A stretch of DNA of 64,000 bases. Source: Burhinus oedicnemus. Lineage: Eukaryota > Chordata > Aves > Charadriiformes > Burhinidae. How positions within the stretch are numbered: the first letter of the stretch is position 1; the number at the start of each line of letters is the position of its first letter. The stretch covers positions 829,472 through 893,471 of the forward strand of contig VFFE01007127.1 of assembly GCA_008921705.1 (NCBI GenBank). The letters run 5' to 3'. Both the position numbers and the translations under genes were made by a program. The notes under the pieces are model-generated. The model was not told the DNA's origin, made no database searches, and saw only the letters and a program-made list of their open reading frames with translations. Shown in pieces: positions 12,491 through 24,690 of this stretch.

Positions 12491-15400
12491 GCTGCCTGAT
12501 GGGAGCACGTCTGCCGCTGCAGGCAAAGGTGGACAGGCATTGTGGGCACCTGAGAGCAGACGGGGAAGTCGGGATTTCCATCTATTAACAGAAACAAATA
12601 TTAAGGACTGTGTGATGTCTAGATGAAATTATGTATGTTGTCATAAGAAGGGAAAACTTGAACGTTATTACATGTTGTGTTTTAGTTTAAGCACCTTGAG
12701 AACCCCTGTTGAGGCTGAATGCTGAAACAAGGAGCCGGAGCACCCACGTGCCTACTCTGGGTTTTTAACATCTCCCCTCTGCTGTCATACAGCTCCGTTG
12801 GGAGTGGGGCATTTGCTAGGCTGTCTGAAACACCAGTGAATGCCAGTGTTGGTAATTCTCTTCTTCTACCCTTTGCTTGCTGAACCCCATCCCTACCATG
12901 AAAAGCAAACCCTCCACTGCTTGCACTCCGCAAGCGAATAATCCCACCCGGTGCAGAGCTCCAAACGGTGGTGCAAGGCAGAGGATGGGTGCATGCTTGA
13001 TTCAAAGGGGACTGGAAGCGTTTGGCACCTCCGGAGAGTCAGGTGGCGATATGTAGTGGGAGATAAAGAGAAATGAATAAGATCCATTTGCGTTTCTCAG
13101 GGACCGATGCCTCCTGAGAGGCTGAGCCAGGACAGGAATACAAATATCTCCTCTCTGTTTGCAAAAGGTTTTTGGACTATAAAGAAGAGTCACCATGTGC
13201 CCGTCCATGGAGGTTGAACATCTGCACAGACTGATGCAACTCCCCGTGCTGCCAAAGACCTAGTTATAAAACATGTTTCTAGCTGCATTATCATTATTTA
13301 TACATTTGCTGAAGAAACAGAGATGATCTTGCTTGCAAATGGCTTAAAGAATGTGTTTTATTTTAGAGGAGGCAGGGACATAAATAGCCCCCATTATGTG
13401 GAGATGCTGTAAGTAGGGCTGCGATAAGGCTTGCATGGAGCTGATTTTTCTAGAGAGTTTGTGCAGAGATCAATTATAGTCCCGTTTTCTTAAAAAAACA
13501 CAATAAATTGTGGCCTGGGGTGTGATTTGGCTCTGTTCCTAAAACTGTTTATATCCAAGGACACAAGAGGCTCCTAAGTATGTAACAGCTTGAAATCTAA
13601 GTATGCAGGTCTGCTCTCGTTAGCTGAGGAGGGCTACATCTAGGAGCATGCTCAAAGACAAGGAGAAAACGTGGCTTTTAGGGGACTGTGACATTCGCAG
13701 TGTGGCGGTCACGGAGGAACTCACTCGTGCTCGGTGCTGTACAAACACAGAGCAAAGCCGGCATGTCTGCCTCTGGATTTACCATATTCTGCTAAATCCA
13801 GTGCACTGATGGTACTGATGTCTTTTCCTCTGCCTTTGCTGGTTGGTGTCTCCTGAAAAGTGCAAAATGTTTGGAAATTTGGTGGTATTAACAGTACTCC
13901 TGGGTCAGCCAGTGCTTGTACCCCTCCGTGCTGGGGTTTCTGCCTGTGTGGGATATCTCTCTGCCTCTCAGCCTGTCTGGAGAAGTCGGTGAGCTGAAAT
14001 GGGTAAAGACCATTTGGGGTGAAAATTTTGGGATAAAGAAATTTGAGGTGAAAGTTTTTAAGAGGATGAGAGGCTTTGCTGAGATGGACCAAAGCTGCAC
14101 CTACCCCGGTACCCTGAGTCCAGCATGGCCACAGGAGACGAGTAGGGAACAATCTGAAAATGCAACAAGTTTATCCAGGAACCATCAAGTAAACGGATGA
14201 ACTGAGTGGAACTTCCAGATGCTGCAAGATTAATGAGTTTTACCTGTTCTCAGCCCTCAGCTGTGATGGCTGAAGGGAGTCGTGGTTGCATGGGAGCAGG
14301 GAGCAATTTCTTCTTGGGTCAGACAGGACTACCCAGTCACTAAATCCATCCCTGCTCCCTACCAAAGTATCCAGACATGAATATCCCAGATAACGTCTCC
14401 CCACACTTCACATCTTAGAGAAACTTAACATATAGCAGTGATTTTTTCAACTAAATCTCTTTTCTAAGAGTTTTCATAATCCCAAGATCATTGTGATGTT
14501 TAGCGCTGGGCTGAAACGCTACAGAGCACCGTGCCCGAAACAGTGTGTAAATACAAATGAATGCATTGAGGAGGCAGAGCTTGGGGAAAGTTAACAATTT
14601 CATTAAATTACCTTTAAAAGCTATGCTATTTGTCAGGTGTCGGGAGCACACGAACATTAGCAGTGACGTGAACGGTAATGATGGCCTGATCCTGTGGTGG
14701 GAGCAGCGTTATTTTTAGCCTGATTAGTCCTACTTTAGATTTTAACCTAGTTACCAGATGTAGATAAAAACAAAATGAACGCGATCTGGTCCCTGCAGCG
14801 CGATGTCCTCGGGCTCAGGCGCAGGCTGCTTTCAAGAGCAAATGAAATGTGATGAACAGTATACAAGAGAGGATGTAAGAAGATTGGATTTGTTTTAATG
14901 GTTTTCTATAAATACCCTCTCTGGCTGCTAAATGCAAGCAATTATTCTTGTGCTGGCCCCCAAAAGCCTCAGATGGCCCCTTCTACCCGAGGCGAGAGGT
15001 GGTATCAAGGGATCGGGCGGTGGTGACATGTGCCGTGGGAGCATCGGCATGTGTTTCTGCACTGTTTGGGGCTGCTCCTGCTGGGCTTTGGGTTCGGGTG
15101 ACTAATCGCGTGACGACAGTTTGGAGCATGCATAACTTCAGGGACTTTGGCTCTTCCCCAAGGATTTCTGGGCTTTTTCATTTAGCTTCATACTTGTATC
15201 TCTTGACTGAAGGTTGTGTTGGCGCCTCTCGCTAGAGCAGGTCAGAGGATGCCCGGCATCATCATTGTGCCCCAGCAGCTTCCCGAAACATCATCTGGGA
15301 GCACTTCCCTTGCTCATCCCAAGGGGATCACTGCTGGCTGCCCGTAACAGGGTCTAAAGACTGTAACAGATGTGATCCGGCTGCCCTAACGCCGAGTAAA

Positions 15401-15804
15401 AAGCAAAACACTCCTTGGAGCTAGAGAAAGAAAAGGCTGTATCCATCACCCTGCCACTCCTTATGCTATCTGACAGAGGCTGTCATGGCTGATAAACATT
15501 TCCTCCCAGCACAGGGTCCTGATGGGACTTTTGAGTGATTTTTGCTGCATCCACTGAAAAGAGCTGTGCCAAGCAATGCCCACCTCGCACCTGGACCTGA
15601 GACCCCTGCCCTGCTGCGCGCCCAAAGGGCAATGGAGGCGATTCATGTGAAAGGACAGAGCAGGGACGTTTCCCCGTGTCCCCGTCTCTCTGGAGGGATG
15701 GCTGGAAGGAGCATAGTGGAGGGGAGAAGAAGATCCTACCCATTAGACCCAATTAAAAAAAACAGCGGAATAACGACTGTTTACCTGTCTGCCGAGCAGG
15801 TGAA
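12491..15804. other. Noncoding stretch, no gene seen
   Basis: No gene seen. Two AT-rich blocks, about 13260-13510 and about 14570-14780, resemble candidate conserved noncoding DNA in texture: few CpG, homeodomain-type TAATTA/ATTA cores and no repeat family that I recognise. This is an impression only. Confidence 0.5.
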
Positions 15805-15915
15805 TCTCTGCTTGGCTCTGTTCCTGCCCAGGATTTACTGCATGACCTTATATCTTGCCTTGCCGCTCCCTGCCTCAGTTTCCTTAACTCTTAAAGGGAT
15901 TTAACCACACTTACA
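15805..15915 (+). mobile_element. MIR SINE remnant
   Basis: The stretch follows the MIR core in sense orientation: a TTTACTGCATGACCTT block corresponding to the TACTAGCTGTGTGACCTT region, then CTGCCTCAGTTTCC, then a purine-rich segment. The diagnostic piece is GCCTCAGTTTCC near 15870. No A tail or target duplications remain, as expected for this age. Confidence 0.5.
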
Positions 15916-17458
15916 GGAACATGGAATGAGAAAAAAAATAATTTAATGTCCTATAGTAGGAGCTGGCCCGCGTGTTCAAGTTGACTTTCACAGGAGGGTC
16001 TGCAATAATCCAACAAAAAGCTGTAATTGTTTTCACTTTTCTTAGGGAAGAATAACATTGGCCACAAAAAGACCATCAGCTGCTGAAAAGTGCCCATGTT
16101 TCCTTCAGGTTTTGATCCCTTCCCTCTGCCTTGTCACCCTTTCCATTGGCAGAAAGAAGGGAGGAAGGAGAGGGGTGAGCATGGGGATGCGCGGGTGGGA
16201 AAGTTTTGTTTTATTTTCACACATGCTCTCAGATACGGTAATTAAAAGAATACGCATTCCCAAAGCTTTTCTTTGGAAAAAAAAATTGTTTTTCATTTAA
16301 AAACCCCAATTTTGATTGCAAACTTCCCTCTAGTTCATATCATCGCTCCTGCCTGTCCATGGTGTTTGCATTCGGGTAACAGCATCACTTCTGCTTCCTT
16401 TTTCACGTAATCGCTTCATTCCCCTTAGAAACGTCCAGATGGCATCAAAGTGTCCGCCCCCACCGGCCGGCGGCTCGGCTGAGACGGGGCTGGCACCAAC
16501 TGCTTCCGAAAGGGACGTAAAACACAGCGCTGCATCCGTTACACCGGGCAGATGGGGAACGTTGTCCCCCGTCCTCATTAAGCTTCATCCCTGTTGCTAC
16601 AGGCTTGTTCTCCCAGGAGGGAGATGGTGACGTGACTTGAATCAGCTATTGCGCGGTGGGATAAGCTCCTAATGAAGGGAGGAGATAGATTTCACATGAA
16701 GATGCCGGCCAGGCAAACCCTACCTTGACCTGGTGACTTGCATGAAAACCACTTGTTGCATTGTACTCATTAGGAGTTAATTAGCTCTGATGAGACAAAC
16801 ACCTTTGTTTCTTGTCATTGAAGAAAATCATAGGAATTGGGCTGCAGAAAGCCCTGAAGAACAAGGTTCAATATCCATAATGTTGCTTCTGGACTGTGTT
16901 TTTCTTCATCTTGACATTTTTCTTCTTACTCATTGAGTATTAAGTGACCTATAAAATTCACTTTGAAACTGATAATAAGATCACGACTCTAATGCAGTCT
17001 GCCTTGCCAGCATCAGGCTTGGTGCTGACAGGATCTGTGCTGATGTTTCCCCTTCTTTCTTTCTTTCTTCTTATTAAATGCAAAAAGGAGAAAAAAAAAG
17101 AAAATAAAAGAAGAAAAAAGCAAGATACTTTTAAATTTAAACTCCATGAAAGTAGTCATGTTCAGGACTGAAAACTCCCTGCATGCTACCGGACACCATG
17201 GAAATGCTCCTGACATCCAAACTCCAGCAGCAGCGGGAACATTCGCTGCAGATTTAGGCTGTGATTTTTCACTCCCCTTGAATGTTAATGGCTCTTGGAC
17301 ATGTCATTCATTTGGGATCTTTTAATCCTGGCCTGAATTAGGATGTGCTGGGTTTTGGTTGGCTGGGTTTCCTTGCAGTGGCTTTGTGTCCTGGGTGGAG
17401 CAGCCTGGGTAGGGCTGGGTAATGGGGTGTAAATGGCCAGAGCTGATAAGACCTTCAC
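15916..17458. other. Noncoding stretch with a purine/pyrimidine patch
   Basis: No gene seen. At 17046-17122 a (CTTT)n pyrimidine run is followed by an A/G-rich run; the two arms are partly complementary and could fold back. The AT-rich block at about 16740-16810, with a TTAATTAG homeodomain-type core and a CTTTGTT SOX-type core close together, is a candidate regulatory block. Confidence 0.45.
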
Positions 17459-17796
17459 AGAATCATAGAATCCTTTTGGTTGGAAGAGACCTTTAAGATC
17501 ATCAAGTCCAACCGTTAACTCAGCACTGCCAAGTCCACCACTAACCCATGTCCCTCAGCACCATGTCTACCCATCTTTTAAATACCTCCAGTGATGGCGA
17601 TTCCACCACTTCCCTGGGCAGCCCGTTCCAACGTTGGATAATCCTTTCAGTGAAGAAATTTTTGCTAATATCCATCCTAAACCTCCCCTGGTGCAACTTG
17701 AGGCCATTTCCTCTTGTCCTATCACCTGTTACTTGGGAGAAGAGACTGACCTCCCCTCGCTACACCCACCTCTCAGGTAGTTGTAGAGAGCGAGAA
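17459..17796 (-). mobile_element. CR1 LINE, 5'-truncated, minus strand
   Basis: This is a CR1 3' end inserted in minus orientation. The plus strand opens with the reverse of the octamer tail (AGAATCATAGAAT at 17459), then GGTTGGAAGAGACCTTTAAG, the reverse of the conserved CR1 end, and continues through the reverse of the ORF2 C-terminus up to about 17796 (a TAGTTGTAGAGAGCGA block). It shares the CTTTAAGATCATCAAGTCC variant with the copy at 26275, so the two belong to the same CR1 group. The tail is short, only about one and a half octamers. Confidence 0.93.
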
Positions 17797-19734
17797 GGAC
17801 ATCACCCTGCCCGGTGTGTCCAAGGGAGTGCATCGTCCCCCTGCTCTCTCCACAGATTGGGTCTCAGGATGTCCTGCAAAGAGAAAACACTAGAAAAAGC
17901 TGTTAAGCATCCAGAGGTGATTTATATCTTTTAATGTTTTTTCAGAGGATCTGAGCACCAACAGATGCTGTGGCTGGGGTTCCCTAGCCTGACTGATCCA
18001 ACCCATGGTGCCTGGGAGATCTCACAAAGACACACAGACATGCTTGTATTATGGTTACATAAATTTTCCTGAATTATTTACCAACTGAGGACCGCAGCCC
18101 TTCCTGGTGTGGAGAGCATAGCCCTCCCGGCGCACGAGAGGACGCTTCCCATTGAGCTCGCTGAGCCTGTGCCTGCCTGGCCTTTCTCACAGTGTGGTGT
18201 AAATGCTCCACGGTGCACATATACCTCTCCTTTTTGGGAGGAAAGACCAGAGAGACAGAGAAATGGGCATGCCTTGAAGGCATTGCACATCTCCATGGCT
18301 TCCTGGGTGCTGGCTCGAGAGGTTTATGCTGCACTAGGCAGGGAGAAGCTGCATCTCCCTTCACTCCTGCTGGTGCTGGCAGAAGTTTAGGAGCAGCTGT
18401 GGAGCCTGGGGTGCTCTGGTTGCAGGATTTAAGCCAGGTCTTAACGTTCAGAAAACATCAAGCTCCCTCACCCTGATCATCCCTGCAGGGCTCAGAGAGG
18501 AACCCTGATTTTAGTGGTAGGAGATGGTGAGCAGAGGGACGTGCAGAAGCCATCTATCCCACCTTCCTTTGCCTTCCCCTTGGTCCAGGCTGTCTCACTT
18601 CCCCTACCCTCAACTACCTTCAACCTTTGCGGTCCAAGAGCGTCTATGTGTGAGAGCTTTCCAACAGCAGGACCTTCCCCTGGGGCTCCACTGGTTACAA
18701 GCAGAGCAGATGTTCACTGAATTCTCAGAAATGGGCTATTCCACCGCTTTTTTAATTTTCCCTTATTTACTAGAGAGTTTAAGCACCACTGGTTAAGTTA
18801 TCTGGGGAAAGGGGAATAAAAAACCCAGTTTTGAAGGAAAAGCCCTGCAGATTCACCCAGTTCATCATTTTCCCAGAGACTGACAGGTAATTTATGTCCA
18901 GGCAGAGTGTTGAGATGTTGCCACGGCAACTCACCTTTCTCATGAAGGCTGCAACCTTAGAAACAGAGCTGAGAAAAGGAAGGCAGGGAAGGATTGCGCA
19001 AAGTTTTGGAGCAGTTGAGCTATGTTGTCTACGTCCTTTCACTGCTGGAACAATCAGGGGCTGATCTTTGGATTATTTGTCAAAGCCACAGGAAGGACAG
19101 GGTAAAGATCCTTATCTGGGCTGAGATACAGCAGACATCAGCAGGTCCAGATATCAAGTACTGCAGTCAACCTGGATTCCTATGAATGAGGCTGCAAGCG
19201 GCGGATCGCAGGGTGGCTGTTACTCTGCATCTTATCTTGGCTGCTTTTTGCAGGATTCCTCAGCAATACAGGCTCCAGGTTTCCTTGCAAGAAAACTCCA
19301 GTGTAAGAGATGAGATGCTTTAAGTGAGTAAAACACTTCTGGAAAGCGATGGTAGTAATCTCAGTAAAAGCCATATTAATTAATGTCAAGGAATTCCCCC
19401 AGAGCTGCACAAACCCAGAATAACTAAAAAGCTTACAATATTTGTGAGGGGCTACTGGTGGATTTAGGGGCAGAAATGATGAAGTGGTGTTGGCCAGCTC
19501 TGCAGTTACGATGTTGCTCTCAAGTCTTCAGTGATTTTTTTTATCACAGGAACCTTAGAAAATGGGTTGGGAAGTTTCACACAGGTAGGAATATAAGGAA
19601 GGCAGAAGGTGACCACAACTTCCAGTTCTGTGGCTCTCCGCCACTTTTTCCTTCCTCCAGCTTGTAAGGACTTTGAAAGACAGTGATTTCCTGCATAGCT
19701 AGAAATTGCAGTCTGGACACATGGGATTTTCTAA
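17797..19734. other. Noncoding stretch, no gene seen
   Basis: No gene or repeat recognised. The first hundred bases could be flank or further decayed CR1. Confidence 0.5.
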
Positions 19735-19800
19735 GCATCAGGGATTTCCCTCTGTGCCTCAGTTTCCCACCCTGAATATACTGATATTTGGCCAGTGCTG
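19735..19800 (+). mobile_element. MIR-like SINE remnant (weak)
   Basis: It contains CTGTGCCTCAGTTTCCCA, a hallmark of the MIR core in sense orientation, but little flanking similarity can be followed. The same phrase recurs in the remnants near 15.87 and 34.98 kb, which supports a common family. Confidence 0.4.
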
Positions 19801-20007
19801 AGTGAGTCATGGAAGAGAAACGTCCCATTCCCCAGCAATGACCGGGGAGCCTCATGCAGGCACGGAGCTAAAACCAGGCTCCTGCTGCCATAAGAGGAAG
19901 GCCAAGTTCAATCCCCTGACCTGACAGGCCTCCCTGCAGCATCATTTCTTCAAGAGTGCATGGTGGTTACTTTTCTCTCCTTCCCATCCACGCTTACTCC
20001 ACAAAGA

Positions 20008-20037
20008 TGCCCAGTGCAAGAAATGAAAATAACCCCA
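20008..20037 (-). repeat. 30-bp dispersed repeat, copy 1
   Basis: A 30-base segment that recurs at 31284-31313 in the same orientation with one mismatch (29 of 30 identical). It reads TGCCCAGTGCAAG then AATGAAAATAACCCCA on the plus strand. The flanks share only a short ACAAA on the left, so this may be the best-kept core of an old repeat. Strand assignment is arbitrary. No known family was recognised. Confidence 0.7.
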
Positions 20038-21051
20038 GTCACAATTTCCCAAAGCTTTCTTAAAATAGTTTTGCTCATGCGTGTGTGATGTTTCCAATGT
20101 GGGAATAAACGTGTTGTTGGCATTTGCTGGGTGACCAAAGCCCTCGTGTTCTCTCTCTGCGTTATCCACCCCCTCGATCCACCTCCCGCCTCTGCTGGGA
20201 ACCCGCAGCTATTTCCATGTGTCCCTAGGAAGACAAAACCAGTGAGCGTGTGCACCGGCAGAGGCAGCCACAGACGAGCCGAGCGCTTGTTGCTGCCTTC
20301 ATGAGTGCTGGAGAAAAGACAACGGAGGAAATTGGGGCGATAGAGGTAGGTTGGGATGAAAATGCACAGAAAAAGACACTCAGGCTCTGTATCCCTTTTT
20401 CTTTTCAGGGCTGGGAGTTCTTTGCTGTCTGGGTTGCTTCTGTTGCTGGAGAGGCAAATTTGCCTGCGGATCACTGTTGAGATTAAAATACTGGGCAGAT
20501 CCTCGAAGGACAGAGTAGCCATTTCTGTCTTTCAACTGGAGGAAAGGAGTGGGAGAAAAAACAGCCCAGGAGCTGGAAAATCTGCTGATAAATACTAATT
20601 GTTCCACCTCCTTTTAATTCTCTGCTTTTGAACTTCAGTCTTGGTCTTTTGTTAATAAACTATGCGAGTATCAGCCCAGAGCAGCAACATGAGCAGCACA
20701 ACAGACATGGGGGCCTTCTGAGCTCCATCCCTGCGCTTGACAGTAATTCACCCGGTGACCTCTGCAGAGACATTTCACCTCTCTGCCCTCCAGGCTTGCC
20801 AAGCCCGGTGATGGATTTCAGTTCCTGAGACAGCTGCAGGGATGAAATGATGTTTGCAAGGAGTCTCTAGTATGCAAAAGCAAGTTGTTTCTTTGCTGGA
20901 GTGGGGGGGGGGAAAAAATCATAACCCTGATCTGACCTTCTTTCCAGCCCTTCTTCAGAGTCATCTTGGAGTTCATGCCCCTGTGCAGCCTCCCACATCC
21001 TCTGTTGTTTAGAAGGAGCATTTTGAGTTCGCACTTGTCCTGGCTGCTGAG

Positions 21052-21135
21052 CTGCTTTTCACCCTGTAACCTTTAAGCAAGGCTCTGCCCTTCCACAGGG
21101 CTCGGTTTCTTTGTTTATAAAACTGGGGGGGCCAA
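21052..21135 (+). mobile_element. MIR SINE remnant
   Basis: The stretch follows the MIR core in sense orientation: CCTGTAACCTTTAAGCAAG, matching the region of the GTGTGACCTTGGGCAAG core, then TCGGTTTCTTTG and a TATAAAACTGGGG block matching TGTAAAATGGGG. Order and spacing are right, with strong divergence. Confidence 0.45.
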
Positions 21136-21764
21136 GATTTGTGAAGGTGGGGATGGATTTCCAGCCCCTCCGGTGATGTAGGGAAGCTTCCCTCTATGGA
21201 GCTAGCCCTTCCCTATGTCATCAATATCCTCGCAAAGATAAGGATCTATTAATGACAGTAATAAGTCACATAAAAAGACTCAGAGAGCGTAGTGAGTTAA
21301 TACTTTAACTCTCTTTTTTACAGCAGAAAACTCTCTGGAGGCCATTCAGAGTTAATTGCTGGGAATTAGGGTGACTACGCACTTCAAACTGTCCCATTTC
21401 CTACTGAAAAATGCAGGGTTGCTTTTATTTTATTTTATTTTTAAATAAAATCTTCCATCACTGATTTCAGTGATATTTTCCAGAGAAATTGAAAACTCTA
21501 ATGTTATCCTTTCAAGTAAATTACACTATTTAAAAAAAAATAATCATTAAATATAGGCATCTTTACAATTGTTGAATATAAAGGTTAATATTCAGGTGTA
21601 TATTTATAAATCTGAATATATAAATACATAAAACCATCCATTTTACAGGGATTTTTAATATTAAGAGTGACATTTTATATATGAGCACAGCCTTGCAGTG
21701 ACAGGACTGAAGACATTTAATCTAGTCACAGCTACAACATAGGATCTGCTCTGCAGAAATCCTT
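21136..21764. other. AT-rich noncoding stretch
   Basis: The sequence is strongly AT-rich, with a short (TTTTA)n run at about 21423-21448 and several ATATA-type patches. No gene or repeat family was recognised. Confidence 0.5.
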
Positions 21765-23035
21765 CTGAGCAGATATTTGTATAACGTGTTCCTAAAAACC
21801 TCCAGAAACTGCGATTTTGCAATCAATCTGCTGCACAACCTATTTCAGTACTGCGCCGTTATTACTATTAGAAAGGCTCTCATAATGCCTATCTAAATAA
21901 TCCTTGATGGAGGTGAACCCATTATTTCTTGTCCTGTGTCCAAAGTTGGTGGGCAATGGCTCACTCCTTTCCTTTCATCATTTTCTTTTTATGCATTTGC
22001 AGATGATTATTATGTTCCTCTAGGTCAATTTTCCCTAGATTAGACAGTCCCAGCTCATCCAGTCTTTCCCTAAGTTGGGTTTTCTTGCTGCTGTCCTCAG
22101 GATGTCTACATCCTCTCTGGGTCTATCCATGAACTCTCAACTTCAGCTGACACCTTTCTGGGCTGAACAAATCAAGAAGGTTCCTCCCTTATCTTCTTAC
22201 AACTCTCCTGTATATACCCGGACATCTTCTTCTGTTGATGCTGACTCTGTGCAATCCACCATCACTCCCTGGTTCTCTTCAGCAGAGCAGAAACTAGCCA
22301 TTTCCTTCCTGAGATAGTATTTCAATTATTATAGTATATAAGCATTGCAATATTTCAATTATTAATGCAGTGTCTTTAACTAATCATGTACGCCAGCATT
22401 TGTAGCTTCCTCCACACCTAAGCTAAATACTCTTCAGTTCATAATCAAAGTCAGCAATGAACACATCCAACAGCACCAGGTCCAAGGTGGGTCCCTGCTG
22501 AACCTCAAACAGCCCAGAGAATTGTTAGCTACCCTCTGAACAGGCTTTTTTAAAGTGTTTTGGGCTCATTAAGTAGCCAGTCATGTCTCCCCACCTTGCT
22601 TTTGAGCATGTAATGTGGGACAACATCCAAAGCATCACAAGAGCCCATCCTTCTCCCTTGTACACCAAGCCTGTGACCCTGTCACGAGAGGAGATTGGAT
22701 TGCTCTTGACAAATCTGTTCTGGCTGTGATGCATCTCCTCGTTATCCTCTAGAGGCTTACAAAGGACCGGTTTGATTATCTGTGTGTATTGGGTCTGAAC
22801 CAGGTAAGTGATATATAGTCAAGGGGTCTCCCTTTCCCTACATGCAGGCACAAGGCTTGTCCTTTTCCAGCCTGCTGGGACATCACCCCCTCTCCATGTG
22901 TCCTTGGCGACAGTCACACCAGCTATGAGCCTGCAGCGTTTAGGTCAGCAAGTGCTCCAGACATGACCAAGCAAGGTCCATCTGAAAGTACTTAATTTAT
23001 TGAAATATTCCCCAACTCGCTTTTTTCCCTTGCTG
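21765..23035 (-). mobile_element. Ancient CR1/L3-like LINE, long decayed copy
   Basis: Reading the plus strand from left to right, successive blocks follow the reverse complement of an amniote CR1/L3-type element from its 3' end upward. These are the end of ORF2 (CCATTATTTCTTGTCCTGTG at about 21919), the TAGACAGTCCCAGCTCATCC block near 22040, the pre-C-terminal part near 22160-22320, and RT-region blocks near 22600-22880 (GTGGGACAACATCCAAAGC; ACCCTGTCACGAGAGGAG). No frame survives. Blocks occur in the correct order, which argues for one old insertion with deletions. Similarity may continue faintly to about 23265. It is the longest mobile-element remnant in the window. Confidence 0.6.
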
Positions 23036-24550
23036 TAGCACGAGCACACATTCTGCTGTTACCGACATTCACCGTGCAGTCCAGCCAAACACTGCTTACC
23101 TGTGTCAGACTCTGCAATACGGCACTGTGCGCATTAACCGTCCTTTCTGTCCCCATCTGTGCCTCTCCGTTGAAGAGTGCAGCAGCCACCTCTTTGATCT
23201 CCCCCTTATCAATTAATGTACGTACAGACTCGTTTCTTCTTCCCCTTTTAACTTCCTTCCAGCCTGTTGATCATTTCGTGCCTTGATCGTCCTCTTGCGA
23301 ATGTCACAGTGTTCAGGTGGGGAGGGTCTTCTCCTCCGCTGATGTTCACTCCTCACTCACTGGCAGGGAGCTGCCTGGCATCCCCGCTGCCAATGCTCTG
23401 CCTCGTGGAGGTAAGGCGGGGTGTGTGTCCCTTTGTGTGCAACATCTCAGAAATTTCCTGATCTGGATTGAAGAAAAGCTCCCCAAAAATGGGATTTCTC
23501 ATAGGATGGAAATCCTGTTGCTAAATGCTCCCTTCTGTTAATATCAGTGGTGGGGAGTAAAAACAGAGAAGAATATGGCCCTTCTGCTCCCATTTCCAGA
23601 GATCTTCTGTGTCCCCCTCAAGTGGCATTTGTGCCTTATTTTAATGAGCCCGTGTTCCACCGAAGTCAAATGAGTTCTTGAACCATTGACCTTAATGGGA
23701 TTTTGTGTTGTCAGAATAATAGGCAAAGATTATTGCTTATATTATATCGTGCACATAGATAATGTGAATAAAATGACTGCTGATCCAACTTGCAGGATTA
23801 CAGCATCGTTCTGCAAGTGCTCCGGGTAACCAAAGTGTGGAACAAGCTTGCCATAAAAAGCAATACAGTGGTTACATATGAAACAGCAATAGGTAATTTT
23901 ATGACCATTAATAACCTTTGATGCTGTGCAAACTAAGACTGTGATAAGGGTAATGAAACCTCATGCTTCAGGACATAAGAACACTTGCAAGGGAAGAAGA
24001 ATGAATTTACTTTTGCCCATTGAACAACTGGCTAAGCACATTACGGGTGCTTCTGCCCTTTGCAGCTTCAGGCCTTACCTGCACTTTGGGATGGAGGATG
24101 CTGGAACCCAATGGAAAATGTTTTGGTCAGACGTGGCATTTTACTACCTGAAATAGTGATTTTCACTGTGTTAAATCCCATAAAAATAAATGAGATGTCT
24201 GCGCCGTTAAGCTCATTGATTCTTTGGCCCCAAAGAGTAATAGAGTTGGTGTGCAATCTGAAGAGAAAAGGGCAAAGTTCTCTGTCTAGGTCCATGCCAT
24301 AAAAATCATAGGAACATGAAGCAGATTAGGACTCGCTGCCTTTGTTTCTGAAACAGCAGTATCAGGCATGAATTTACCCACCAAAACTTAAAAGGAAAAT
24401 TGAGGTCCTGAAGGGCTGATTAAGTTTCATGAAGTATTTTATTTGCTAAAGATACATGCAGAATTACAGAATGAGCCCTAAACACCATCGGAAAGAAGCT
24501 GTGCAAACAGGATACCATATGTTATTAATTCCCAGTGGGTACGCCCTTGT
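23036..24550. other. Noncoding stretch, no gene seen
   Basis: No gene seen. Around 23655-23715 two near-complementary phrases (ACCGAAGTCAAAT and ACCATTGACCTTAATGGGA) recall the palindromic arms of an old amniote DNA-transposon-derived repeat, but the match is too weak to annotate as such. Confidence 0.45.
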
Positions 24551-24690
24551 TCTGGAATAAGAGCATCCAAATTCCCCACAGGAAATTTAAGTGGATTAAG
24601 CCAGTTCAGAATAGGGATCTTAATTTTAAATGTGTTTTGTTGTAAAATTCACTCCCATCTTAATCCAGTTTAACTTGAGCACTCAAAGTG
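24551..24690. mobile_element. Possible ancient amniote DNA-transposon fossil
   Basis: The phrases TCTGGAATAAGAGCATCC, CCCCACAGG, AAGTGGATTAAGCCAGTT and TCTTAATCCAGTTTAACTTG follow the pattern of an old nonautonomous DNA element seen widely in turtle, crocodile and bird genomes, as I remember it. GTGGATTAAG and CTTAATCCAG form an imperfect inverted pair within the stretch, which fits a foldback or terminal-repeat origin. The family name cannot be given from sequence alone. Confidence 0.35.

Noticed and set aside
20250..20480. Possible exon with a GTAGGT donor-like site near 20345
   Set aside because: No matching acceptor, no recognisable peptide and no neighbouring exons.
22800..22810. CAGGTAAGT-like splice donor
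   Set aside because: It lies inside a CR1/L3 fossil and matches a phrase of that element; no exon attached.
23655..23715. Palindromic DNA-transposon arms
   Set aside because: The two complementary phrases are too diverged and short for annotation.
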